27,072 nt of DNA from a virus, in IMG/VR virus record IMGVR_UViG_3300049734_000358, positions 1-27,072 of that record. One strand, given 5' to 3'. Below, in pieces: positions 11,301 to 19,184 of this stretch. The translations under genes and the position numbers were made by a program. Below the pieces are notes generated by a model. The model was given only the letters and a program-made list of their open reading frames with translations, was not told the DNA's origin and did no database searches. Position 1 is the stretch's first letter. The number at the start of each line of letters is the position of its first letter.

Positions 11301-11749
11301 AACCGACCAATCAGATATTTTTCAATGACGTCGTGCTCGCGCACGACAGCGACGAGTGCTTGTTGTGGCCCTTTTCGACGACGCAGAAGGGTTACCCGCA
11401 CATGTATTCGGCGGGTCGGTGGAAGCTGGTGACCCGCCGCGTCTGCGAGCATTTTCACGGCCCCGCGCCGAGCCCCAGGCACCATGCCGCGCATTCGCAT
11501 CGGGAGAACAAGCTCTGCGTGAACTGGCGGCATTTGCGGTGGGCGACACCAAGCGAGAACGAGCAGGATAAGATCGCGCACGGCACCTACCAGTTCGGCG
11601 AGCGGAACCCGATGGCGAAGCTGACGGCTGAACAGGTGATCGAGATTCGCGGTGCTACCGGAAGCCACCGCGAAATCGCCGAGCGTTACGGCGTCGGTAG
11701 GGAGGCTGTCAGCAAAATCAAACGCGGCGAGCGGTGGCAGACGGTATGA
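11297..11749 (+). CDS. HNH endonuclease, probably free-standing homing type (150 aa)
   Basis: Residues about 45-95 carry an HNH_3-like site: RRVCEHFHG, then AAHSHRENKLCVNWRHLRWAT and PSENEQDK, with the His/Asn residues of a beta-beta-alpha metal finger. The C-terminus (LTAEQVIEIRG, then SHREIAERYGVGREAVSKIK) is a helix-turn-helix of the kind that positions homing endonucleases on DNA. Such genes commonly sit beside or inside terminase genes. It overlaps the 3' neighbour terL by 4 bases (ATGA). Its base composition is like the surrounding phage genes, in contrast to the terL segment that follows. Confidence 0.85.
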   Translation: MKPTNQIFFNDVVLAHDSDECLLWPFSTTQKGYPHMYSAGRWKLVTRRVCEHFHGPAPSPRHHAAHSHRENKLCVNWRHLRWATPSENEQDKIAHGTYQFGERNPMAKLTAEQVIEIRGATGSHREIAERYGVGREAVSKIKRGERWQTV

Positions 11750-13152
11750 ATATAACTGTTCGCTTAGGTTTTGTTCCTCAACCAGGGCCTCAAACAGCTT
11801 TTATTAAGTGTCCTGCCGATATTGTAGTGTATGGAGGCGCGAGAGGTGGTGGTAAAACCTATGCTAGTCTAGGAGAGTTCTGGATACATGCAGAAGATCA
11901 TGGCGAAAATGCGATAGGGTTGATTGTTAGACGTACAAGAGAGGATTTGAAAGACACTATTGCTACAGCTATTAGAATGTACGGCAACGCAGCTAAATAT
12001 TCAGAAAAAGGCAATATGTTTAGGTTCCATAACGGAGCTAGACTTAACTGCGCTTACCTTGAAAATGACAGAGATGCTGAAGCATATCAGGGATGGTCAC
12101 TTACGAGAGTGTACGTTGAGGAGTTGACGCAATTTCCATTGCCTGATCCTGTTTTTAAATTACTTGCTACTCTCCGTTCGTCAGCTGGCATCAAGCCGCA
12201 GATGCGGTGTACGTGCAATCCAGGGGGTAGCGGTCATGGCTGGGTCAAGGAGTGGATCATCGATCCTGGCGAATACGTGCTCACCGTCGATGACGAATCG
12301 CAGCTTGTGCGCACATACATTCCAGCAAAGGTAGCGGACAATCCCGCCTTGCTGGCGAACGACCCTAACTACCTCAACCGCCTGAAGGCTGTGGGCTCGC
12401 CGGAACTGGTCCGCGCTTGGCTGCTCGGCGACTGGACGGTCATCGAGGGGGCCTTTTTCCCTGAGTTCAACCCACTTCGGCATGTGGTCGAGCCTTTCCA
12501 GATTCCAGAGCACTGGATCAAGTGGCGCGCCATGGACTGGGGCAGCGCCAAGCCGTTCTCGATTGGTTGGTATGCACATGTCCAGGACACCAAGATCCAC
12601 AACGGCGTGACCATGCCTCGAGGCGCTATCGTGCGCTACGCCGAATGGTACGGCTCGCTCAAGCCGAATGTCGGCCTCCAGCTGCCGGCTGAGAAGGTCG
12701 CGGCTGGCATAGTCTCCCGCGAAACGCATGATGGTCGGCGTGACAAGATTGCCTATGGCGTACTCGACCCCAGCGCTTTCGCGGTGATCTCCGGCCCGTC
12801 GGTGGCTGAGACCTTGCAGCGCGGCGGTGCCGCCTTCCGGCGCGCCGACAACACGCGGCGCTCGGTGGACAAGAAGATGGGCGGCTGGGATCAGGTCAGG
12901 AACCGGCTTGTCGGCGACGCCGACGGCAACGCCATGCTGTTCATCTTCTCGACCGGCAAGCACCTGATCCGCACGTTGCCGATGATGCAGCACGATTCCT
13001 ACAATCCCGAAGACCTCGATACCGAAGCCGAAGATCACGCGGTGGACGAATTGCGTTACTCGTGCCTCTCCAGGCCGTTCTACACGCGCAAGGAACGGAT
13101 CGAGAATAGGAATCCATACCTGATCAAAAACGTGTTCAAGCTGAAGGACTGA
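11746..13152 (+). CDS. terL: Terminase large subunit: packaging ATPase and nuclease (468 aa)
   Basis: The motor protein that cuts concatemers and drives DNA into the prohead. ATPase domain: Walker A GARGGGKT at residues 31-38, Walker B-like RVYVEEL at 121-127 and the coupling motif TCNPGG at 156-161. Nuclease domain (RNase H fold): first Asp in MDWG (Asp264), a second acidic site near LDPSAF, and DELRY near residue 435. Start MNITVRLGFV at 11746 is chosen for ATGA overlap with the HNH gene; a GTG at 11734 is possible. Codons 1 to about 146 are AT-rich with AGA, TTT and AAA codons, unlike the rest of the gene and its neighbours, while the protein remains intact. Confidence 0.93.
   Translation: MNITVRLGFVPQPGPQTAFIKCPADIVVYGGARGGGKTYASLGEFWIHAEDHGENAIGLIVRRTREDLKDTIATAIRMYGNAAKYSEKGNMFRFHNGARLNCAYLENDRDAEAYQGWSLTRVYVEELTQFPLPDPVFKLLATLRSSAGIKPQMRCTCNPGGSGHGWVKEWIIDPGEYVLTVDDESQLVRTYIPAKVADNPALLANDPNYLNRLKAVGSPELVRAWLLGDWTVIEGAFFPEFNPLRHVVEPFQIPEHWIKWRAMDWGSAKPFSIGWYAHVQDTKIHNGVTMPRGAIVRYAEWYGSLKPNVGLQLPAEKVAAGIVSRETHDGRRDKIAYGVLDPSAFAVISGPSVAETLQRGGAAFRRADNTRRSVDKKMGGWDQVRNRLVGDADGNAMLFIFSTGKHLIRTLPMMQHDSYNPEDLDTEAEDHAVDELRYSCLSRPFYTRKERIENRNPYLIKNVFKLKD
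11749..12183 (+). other. AT-rich foreign-looking segment of terL
   Basis: Counting bases at 11761-12180 gives 181 G+C of 420 (43%); the next 120 bases give 70 of 120 (58%). The change is abrupt, near codon 146. Arg codons are mostly AGA and third positions mostly A or T in this segment only. The left border coincides with the end of the HNH gene. The segment encodes both Walker motifs. It suggests replacement by a homologous piece from an AT-rich relative. Confidence 0.85.
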
Positions 13153-13230
13153 CGTCCTTGGCCCAGCGAACAGGTTGCCCGATTAACCATCGGGTGTTAA
13201 ACCGCGACCAGATGCGGAGAGCCTACGAGG

Positions 13231-15534
13231 GTGGCTCAAGACCCAGCGATCACACAACCGCTGAACGCACCAGTTGCGTCAGCAGAGATCGGGCGGCCTG
13301 ATGCCGTACCGAGCGATGACGGTTTCGATAGAGACGTTGATCGCGGTTATTGGGAGCGCTGCCTCGCTGATGCCGAGCGCGCCGAGCAGGCTTGGCGGCG
13401 ACGCGGCCGCGACATAGTCCAGATCTACCGAAACGAGGGACCAGGGGCGAATAATCCCCGCTCGAGCAAGAATGCCGGCGGTGCGCACTTTAATATCCTG
13501 TTTGCGAACACTGAGGTCATGCTGCCTGCGGTCTACACCCAGCCACCTACGCCCGTAGTCCGCAGCCGTTTCATTCAGTCTCGCAAATTGGTGCCGGTGA
13601 TGCCCTCGCCGCCTACTCCACCTGGGCTCGGAGGGCTTCCGCCACCGCCACCGGGACCAGGAGGCGGCCTTACTCCACCGCCCCCTGGCCCTCCTTCTCC
13701 TGGCGGTCCTGGCATCCCGCCCCAAGCGGAATCGTTGCCACCTGGACCGCCTGAAGCGCCGCCGCCCGGTGTCCCTCCAGGTTCGCCGGGTGGCGGGCCG
13801 CCTCCCGTCGAGCCGGGAATGCCGCAGCCGCCGCCACCGGGATTGCCGCCGGTGCCGACCTTCATGGTGCAGCAGCCTCCCGGCCCGAAGCCTGAGGACA
13901 TCGACACCGCTGCGGCGGTGATGGAGAAGGCGCTCGAGATCGTCGTCCAGGACGAGGCCAGCCACGAGGCGGTGAAGACGGCGATCAAGGACGTGCTTCT
14001 CCCTGGCAGGGGTCTTTGCCGCGTCCGCTGGAACCCGAAACTCGTCGACAAGCCGATGCCCGGTGGTCCGCTACCGGACGGCACCGTGCCGAGCCAGACC
14101 GTCAAGGTGTGGGAGACCACCAACACCGAATATGTCTACTGGGAGGACTTCCTCTGCGATCCGGTCCGCCAGCACGTTGACTGCAAGTGGATCGCTTTCC
14201 GCCACCTTTTCACCGGTCCAGAGTTGCAGGCCGAATTCGCCGGAACACCGGAGTTCGACAAGCTTGTTGGAGCAGGCAAACTCGATTCTCTGTTGAAATG
14301 GACTGAGGAATCCGCCGCCAAATCACCCCCGTCTGGCGGCGGATACGTCAAGAGCGCCGATCAGCTCGGCGACGTCATCCGCAAATGCATGGTGTGGGAG
14401 ATCTGGGACAAGACCGACCCGGCCAACCCGCGCATCATCTGGTTCGTGCGCGACTCTGGCGGCCTGCCCTTGCGCAAGGATCCCGACAGCTTGCAGCTCT
14501 CCGGCTTCTTCCCGATCCCGGTGCCGATGCTGTCGATAGCGACGTCCGACACGCGGATTCCGAAGCCGTTCTACGACCTCTATGCGCGGCTCGCAGAAGA
14601 CCTGGAGTCCACGTCGGTTCGCATCTCCAACCTGACCAAGCAGATCAAGGTGCGCGGCGCGTACAACAGCGCCTCGAGCGAGATCGCCGATCTCCTGAAG
14701 GCCGACGATAACAAGATGATCCCGGTCGACGGCGTCGACATGATCAACGGCGGGCTGGCCAACCACATCTGGATGCTGCCGATTGACCTGTGGATGCAGG
14801 CGCTCGACAAGCTCATGCAGGCGCGCGAAGCGCAGAAGCAGGCGATCTACGAGATCATGGGCATCAGCGACATCATGCGCGGTGCCACCAAAGCGAGCGA
14901 AACGGCGACGGCTCAACGCATCAAGGGGTCGATGGGCGTCGTGCGCCTGCAAGACCTCAAGACGGCAGCGGCCAACTTCGCTCGCGACATCATGGCGCTC
15001 CAGGGCGAGATCATCGCCAAGAATTTCGACGCCGCCACGCTGACCAAGATGACGGGTGAAGAAGTGACGCCGGCGGTGCAGCTCATCTTGCGCGATGATT
15101 TCAGCCGCGTCTGCTCCATCGACATCGAAACCGACTCGACGGTGCAGGTCGACGAGCAGACCGAGCAGCAGTCGATGGCCCAGGTCATGCAGTCGATCCA
15201 GGCGGTGATGATGGGCACCCAGCAAATGATGATGACCGGCATCTTGCCGCCGCCGCAGATCGTACAGCTCGCCATCGAGCTGCTTAGGATGTTCCTGCAC
15301 CCGATCCGTCAGTCGCGCGGCGTCATGGAGCTGCTCGACGATTTCAAGGAGACCTTGGAGGCGTCCCTCGCGATGGCACCGCCTCCAATGTTGGGCGGAC
15401 CACCGACGGGCGGCCCTCCTCCCGGCCCTCCAGGTGGCGGCCCGAAAGCCGGACCGCCCAAGGAACCCGGCGGTCCGGCTGGCGCAGGACCCAGGCCAGG
15501 AACGATGAACGGACCACCGCCACCCATGCAATAG
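13231..15534 (+). CDS. Portal protein with Pro/Gly-rich insertion (767 aa)
   Basis: The portal forms the dodecameric DNA gate of the capsid. Identity is inferred from the position directly after terL and from the core sequence: N-terminal segment YWERCLADAERAEQAWRRRG, then FNILFANTEVMLPAVYTQPP, a long alpha/beta core, and late helices (EEVTPAVQLILRDDF, QVDEQTEQQSMAQVMQSIQA) typical of P22-like portals. A run of almost pure Pro/Gly (residues about 125-220) interrupts the N-terminal domain, and the last 55 residues are also Pro/Gly-rich. GTG start at 13231 with GGAGAG upstream. The length exceeds common portals mainly because of these two regions. Confidence 0.82.
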   Translation: MAQDPAITQPLNAPVASAEIGRPDAVPSDDGFDRDVDRGYWERCLADAERAEQAWRRRGRDIVQIYRNEGPGANNPRSSKNAGGAHFNILFANTEVMLPAVYTQPPTPVVRSRFIQSRKLVPVMPSPPTPPGLGGLPPPPPGPGGGLTPPPPGPPSPGGPGIPPQAESLPPGPPEAPPPGVPPGSPGGGPPPVEPGMPQPPPPGLPPVPTFMVQQPPGPKPEDIDTAAAVMEKALEIVVQDEASHEAVKTAIKDVLLPGRGLCRVRWNPKLVDKPMPGGPLPDGTVPSQTVKVWETTNTEYVYWEDFLCDPVRQHVDCKWIAFRHLFTGPELQAEFAGTPEFDKLVGAGKLDSLLKWTEESAAKSPPSGGGYVKSADQLGDVIRKCMVWEIWDKTDPANPRIIWFVRDSGGLPLRKDPDSLQLSGFFPIPVPMLSIATSDTRIPKPFYDLYARLAEDLESTSVRISNLTKQIKVRGAYNSASSEIADLLKADDNKMIPVDGVDMINGGLANHIWMLPIDLWMQALDKLMQAREAQKQAIYEIMGISDIMRGATKASETATAQRIKGSMGVVRLQDLKTAAANFARDIMALQGEIIAKNFDAATLTKMTGEEVTPAVQLILRDDFSRVCSIDIETDSTVQVDEQTEQQSMAQVMQSIQAVMMGTQQMMMTGILPPPQIVQLAIELLRMFLHPIRQSRGVMELLDDFKETLEASLAMAPPPMLGGPPTGGPPPGPPGGGPKAGPPKEPGGPAGAGPRPGTMNGPPPPMQ

Positions 15535-15543
15535 GAGATCGCC

Positions 15544-15804
15544 ATGGCGAAGGCTTCAACCAAGGACTACGAAGACGACGAGCCCAAGGCAAAATCCGCT
15601 GCGAAAGCAGAGGAAAAGGTCGAGTCGAAGTTGAAGGCTGGTGGGCATATCGCGCCAGCGGATATGCGCAAGGAGGTCGCCGGCAAGCCGCTCGAGGATC
15701 TTTCGGCCGACATCGATTCCGCCAGGGCACCGTATCCGCATGGCTCACCCAGAGACCCAGCCGACATCTTCGAAGAGGGGCATGGATACAGAAAGGCTGA
15801 GTGA
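15544..15804 (+). CDS. Hypothetical acidic/basic disordered protein (86 aa)
   Basis: AGGAGA lies 5 bases before ATG 15544. The N-terminal half is a charged, Lys/Glu-rich helix (DEPKAKSAAKAEEKVESKLK); the second half has ADMRKEVAGKPLEDLSADID and PHGSPRDPADIFEEG. Probably a small head-associated or scaffold-like protein given the position right after the portal, but there is no family evidence. TGATG overlap with the next gene. Confidence 0.65.
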   Translation: MAKASTKDYEDDEPKAKSAAKAEEKVESKLKAGGHIAPADMRKEVAGKPLEDLSADIDSARAPYPHGSPRDPADIFEEGHGYRKAE

Positions 15805-16475
15805 TGGCACTCCAAGACCTCAATCGCACGAGCGACACCACCGGCGACGGCCAGACCGGCATCGACGCGCCGACGACCAATGCGCTGGCCGAGATCACGC
15901 CGAAGAACTGGCACAAGTTCCCGCCGGCGATTGCCAACCCGACGCAGGCCCTGGCCAATGCCAACGCCGCCAAGCCGCGCTATGGGACAGCAGGAGATTG
16001 GGCGCTCGGTGTTCCCGGAGACGACACCGATACCGCTAAAGCCACAGTGGCCCTAGCGCGGTCGGACGGCGGCGCAGCTGAAGCCGACTACACACCCCGT
16101 ACCCAGGCTGCGAAGGCGACGGCGATGTCGACGACACTTGCCGTCGACGTCGCTCGTCCTCGAGGCTGGATCGAGCCTGCCGACCCCTACCAGGGCAAAG
16201 GTTCGGCTCCCGTCGCGCCGGTGGTGACCTCGATCTCACCGACAACCGGCGCTGCGGCGGCGTTGCCGATGCGCGTCGTCATCACCGGCACCGGCTTCAC
16301 GCCGTGGTCGACGGTGCGGACCGGCGGATCGGCAACGCCTGATGTCAGCGGCAAGTACATCAGCGCGACGCAGATGGAGGTGGCGATCTGGAAGGCTTCC
16401 GCCGGCACCGTGTCGGTGGCGGTCGAGGATCATGATCTCCTGTCGAACGTCGACAAGGTGTTCACGGTGACGTGA
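15804..16475 (+). CDS. Phage protein with C-terminal IPT/TIG-like Ig fold (223 aa)
   Basis: The C-terminal 85 residues follow the IPT/TIG pattern: PVVTSISPTTG, a strand VVITGTGFTPWSTVRTGG, an ISATQMEVAIW strand and GTVSVAVEDHD near the end. Such Ig-like domains occur on phage capsid decoration and tail proteins. The N-terminal part is Thr/Ala-rich (NALAEITPKNWHKFPPAIAN, then NPTQALANANAAKPRYG) without a known motif. Between portal and scaffold, the likeliest role is a capsid surface or decoration protein; this is inferred. ATG 15804 overlaps the previous stop. Confidence 0.7.
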   Translation: MALQDLNRTSDTTGDGQTGIDAPTTNALAEITPKNWHKFPPAIANPTQALANANAAKPRYGTAGDWALGVPGDDTDTAKATVALARSDGGAAEADYTPRTQAAKATAMSTTLAVDVARPRGWIEPADPYQGKGSAPVAPVVTSISPTTGAAAALPMRVVITGTGFTPWSTVRTGGSATPDVSGKYISATQMEVAIWKASAGTVSVAVEDHDLLSNVDKVFTVT

Positions 16476-16711
16476 TGAAGCTGTCGGAGACGAAGCTGAC
16501 CCCGCAGCAGGAGCGTGAAGCGCGGCAGAAGATCCACCTCGACCACATCGACGAGGCGTTCTCCGAGCTCAGGCTGACGCTTCATGCGGCTGAAGGGTCG
16601 GCTCCTCCGACAGAACACCAGGAGCATGTCTGGTCGTCGCGGCGCATGAGCATCGCGGCGACCCATCTGGAGATCGCCGAGATGTTCGCCAGGAAGGCGG
16701 CGACGGAATGA
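16475..16711 (+). CDS. Small helical protein, possible Acb2/Tad1-hairpin-like (78 aa)
   Basis: ATG 16475 overlaps the previous stop (TGATG). The protein is two helices joined by a Pro/Gly-rich loop: helix 1 QQEREARQKIHLDHIDEAFS, helix 2 SSRRMSIAATHLEIAEMFAR. The second helix matches the pattern R-x-x-x-IA-x-TH-L-x-x-x-M that I associate with Acb2-type proteins, which bind cyclic nucleotides and block CBASS immunity, and with related short phage proteins of unknown role. The first helix lacks the usual Acb2 start. Treat the link as a hypothesis; a simple structural accessory protein is equally possible. Confidence 0.6.
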   Translation: MKLSETKLTPQQEREARQKIHLDHIDEAFSELRLTLHAAEGSAPPTEHQEHVWSSRRMSIAATHLEIAEMFARKAATE

Positions 16712-16968
16712 CGGTCTGGGTTTATCGCGACGGCCAGATCGTCGAGAAGCGGTTTCGCAGCGTTGCGAAACCGGCATTGGCGGCACCGATGGTGTCGCGC
16801 TTCGAAGCGATGGAATCGCCGGTGACGGGCAAGTCGATCTCGTCCTGGCGCGAGCGTGACAGGGACATGAAGGCAGCCGACGCGGTCGACCCGCGCGACA
16901 TCCCGGCGGCGGCTTTCGAGAAACGCAAGAGGACAGTCGAGCGCAATGTCAGATCAGGGAACACCTAA
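16708..16968 (+). CDS. Hypothetical small phage protein (86 aa)
   Basis: ATGA overlap with the gene before. N-terminal strand segment MTVWVYRDGQIVEKRF, then MVSRFEAMESPVTGKSISSW, the segment RERDRDMKAADAVDPRDIPA and a basic tail (EKRKRTVERNV). The central ESPVTGKxISSxRERDRDM pattern recurs in short phage proteins near structural genes, function unknown. Confidence 0.7.
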   Translation: MTVWVYRDGQIVEKRFRSVAKPALAAPMVSRFEAMESPVTGKSISSWRERDRDMKAADAVDPRDIPAAAFEKRKRTVERNVRSGNT

Positions 16969-18106
16969 CGGCGCGGACACGCAGCCGAAGGGTTTACGCG
17001 AAGTCGCCGAAGCGGCCTGGGACGAGGTCGTCGAGCAGGCCAGCGAGGAGTCGACCGAGGAGTCGACCCAGGATGAATCTGAACCCAGCGGCCAGCCGCG
17101 CGACGAGCGCGGCCGCTGGATACCGAAATCTCAGGAGGGTGTAGCAGCGGCTCCAGAGCCACCCAGCCCCTCCGAGACCACCCAGGAGCCAGAACAGCCG
17201 CACCCAGCCCCGGTGACACCACCGCCGGGTGAAGCAGCGCAGGCACCGGCAAACTGGAGCGCAGAGGATCGCGCCAATTTCGAGAAGCTGCCGCAGGAGG
17301 GGAAGCAGTTCCTGCTCAAGCGGCACTCCGAGATGGAGAGCGATTATCAGAAGCGCGTGCAGGCCACCGCGATGAGCAACCAAATGCTCCAAGCGATTGC
17401 GCCAGTGTTCAACGACTTCGACATCTCGAGCTCGTTGAACCGTCTCAACATGAACGCCATCGACGCCATCCACCAGTGGGGCGCGTTCTACAAGCGTTCG
17501 ATCAATCAGGACCCGAGGGCCAGGATTGAGCTGTTGTTTGAGATGGCGGATCGCATGGCGCTTGATCCAGCAGCGGTATTCGGCCACCTGAATTCGCGGT
17601 CGCCAGAGACCCAGCTCTTCACCAAGGAGGAGCTGGCCAATCCGGCGGTCAAACGTTTTGCCGATCATCTCGGCCAACTCAACCAGCGACTGTCGGCGCA
17701 GGAGAGTGCTCTTCAGCAATCTCGTGCCGCCGAAGAGACCGCTCGCGTGGGCGCATCGCGCGCCCAGATCGATGCTTTTGCCAACGCCAAGAATGCGGAC
17801 GGAACTCCCGCTCATCCGTATTTCGACGCGGTGCTCCCGATTGCCATGGAGCACTACAAGGCCAATCCGACCTGGAGCATCGAGCAATGCTATCAAGCGG
17901 CCATCGAGCCCCTCCTGGGTCCGATGCAGCAACAGGCTCAGGCGTCCGTGGCGCAAGCCCAGAACGTCGCCCGAGCCCAGGCAGCCGTGCGCAGCAATGT
18001 CCGTGGCAACACGGCACCTGTGTCACGACCTGCGCCGCCTGAGGGCAAGCGAGGTCTGCGACAAGTCATGGAAGAGGCGGCGGAGGAGATCGGCTTCAAC
18101 GGGTAA
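16946..18106 (+). CDS. Scaffolding protein (386 aa)
   Basis: Identity rests on position (immediately before the capsid gene) and on character: a long, acidic, Glu/Pro/Ser/Thr-rich disordered N-terminus (about residues 1-105), a helical middle (ANFEKLPQEGKQFLLKRHSE and onwards) and a helical, Gln/Ala-rich C-terminus ending in a charged tail (RGLRQVMEEAAEEIG). Scaffolds guide capsid assembly and leave before DNA packaging. It contains no protease motif. Start 16946 has GAGGACA upstream and overlaps the previous gene by 23 bases. Confidence 0.75.
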   Translation: MSDQGTPNGADTQPKGLREVAEAAWDEVVEQASEESTEESTQDESEPSGQPRDERGRWIPKSQEGVAAAPEPPSPSETTQEPEQPHPAPVTPPPGEAAQAPANWSAEDRANFEKLPQEGKQFLLKRHSEMESDYQKRVQATAMSNQMLQAIAPVFNDFDISSSLNRLNMNAIDAIHQWGAFYKRSINQDPRARIELLFEMADRMALDPAAVFGHLNSRSPETQLFTKEELANPAVKRFADHLGQLNQRLSAQESALQQSRAAEETARVGASRAQIDAFANAKNADGTPAHPYFDAVLPIAMEHYKANPTWSIEQCYQAAIEPLLGPMQQQAQASVAQAQNVARAQAAVRSNVRGNTAPVSRPAPPEGKRGLRQVMEEAAEEIGFNG

Positions 18107-18124
18107 TCCCGTTCGGAGGCCGAT

Positions 18125-19090
18125 ATGGCTGAACCTACCGTAAATCAACTGATCGCCACGACGATCAACAACTACCACAAGGAATTCGCAGACAACGTCT
18201 CCAACTCGAATGCGGTTACCGCCCAGCTTCGCCAGGGCAACCGCATCCGCGTCGTCGACGGCGGCAAGCAGATCTCGACGCCGCTCACCTACGCCGAGGA
18301 GACGTTCGCTTGGTACAGCGGCACCGAGCTGCTCTCCCGAGCGGTGAAGGAGACGATCTCGGAGGCCGACTATTCGCCGGCCAACTCGGTCGCCTCAGTC
18401 ACGCTGAGCGGACCCGATCTCGCCAAGAACCGTGGCAAGGAGCGCATCCTCAATCTGCTCGAGGGTAAGCTCGACAATGCCGAAGCCACGATGAGCAATA
18501 ACATCACGAAGTGCATCTACTCGGACGGGTCGCTCGCCAAGAGCTTCCCTGGCCTGAAGGCGTTCGTCACCGACGACGGAACCGGCACCGTCGGCGGCAT
18601 CATCAGCGGTACCTGGACGTTCTGGAAAAACCAGTTCCAGGGCGTGGTGCGCGCCACCGGCCTGCAATACCCCGCGCTGAAGACCGGCATGAACGCGCTG
18701 TGGATGAAGTTGGTGCGTGGCACCGAGCATCCTGACCTGATCGTCGCCGACGGCGAGGTCTATTCGACCTACGAGTCCGGCCTCCAGGAAAACCAGCGTT
18801 ATGCCGATTCCAGGCTCGGCAGCCTGGGCTTCGAAACCCTGAAATACAAGCAAGCAGCCATTGTATTCGATGGTGCCGCTACTGGTATTTCGACGCCGAC
18901 TGGTGGGGCTTATTTCCTCAATACGAAGTATTTGAAGCTGGAAATCTACAGCGGATACAACTTCGAAGCCCTCGACCTGCCGGATCAGTCGCCTGACATG
19001 GACGCCGTCACCAAGCACATCGGCTTCATGGGGGCGCTGACGCTGTCGAACCGCTCGATGCAGGGCCGGCTGGTCCTGTCCGGTAGCTGA
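18125..19090 (+). CDS. Major capsid protein (321 aa)
   Basis: GGAGG lies about 6 bases before ATG 18125. The sequence has an N-terminal helix (TVNQLIATTINNYHKEFADN) and a predicted alpha/beta core including RIRVVDGGKQISTPLTYAEE, later DLIVADGEVYSTYESGLQEN and a beta-rich end (FMGALTLSNRSMQGRLVL). This DLIVADxxxYxxYE arrangement is familiar from HK97-fold capsid proteins of short-tailed phages. It lies between scaffold and connector genes, and the length is in the usual range. A stem-loop follows the stop. Confidence 0.85.
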   Translation: MAEPTVNQLIATTINNYHKEFADNVSNSNAVTAQLRQGNRIRVVDGGKQISTPLTYAEETFAWYSGTELLSRAVKETISEADYSPANSVASVTLSGPDLAKNRGKERILNLLEGKLDNAEATMSNNITKCIYSDGSLAKSFPGLKAFVTDDGTGTVGGIISGTWTFWKNQFQGVVRATGLQYPALKTGMNALWMKLVRGTEHPDLIVADGEVYSTYESGLQENQRYADSRLGSLGFETLKYKQAAIVFDGAATGISTPTGGAYFLNTKYLKLEIYSGYNFEALDLPDQSPDMDAVTKHIGFMGALTLSNRSMQGRLVLSGS

Positions 19091-19115
19091 TCCGCGCGCC
19101 TGACGCCGGTCAGTA

Positions 19116-19155
19116 GGCGGGGCGGTGTGTCCGTTCCCTGGCCCACCGTCCCGCC
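19116..19155 (+). repeat. Stem-loop downstream of the capsid gene
   Basis: GGCGGGGCGGTG (19116-19127) can pair with CACCGTCCCGCC (19144-19155) as a 12-bp stem with one G-U pair and a 16-base loop. No U tract follows. It is in the 94-base gap after the capsid stop and could attenuate read-through or stabilise the capsid mRNA end. Confidence 0.55.
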
Positions 19156-19184
19156 GCAACAACAGGGAACATGGAGAACGACCA

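Noticed and set aside
11746-12183. terL AT-rich segment as an intron, intein or pseudogene
   Set aside because: The frame is continuous and encodes the expected ATPase motifs in order without extra residues; only the nucleotide composition differs.
14323-15531. 402-aa minus-strand frame opposite the portal
   Set aside because: Shadow of the portal gene, His/Arg/Asp-rich without motifs.
16994-17956. 320-aa minus-strand frame opposite the scaffold gene
   Set aside because: Shadow; no start signal and all convincing genes here are on the plus strand.
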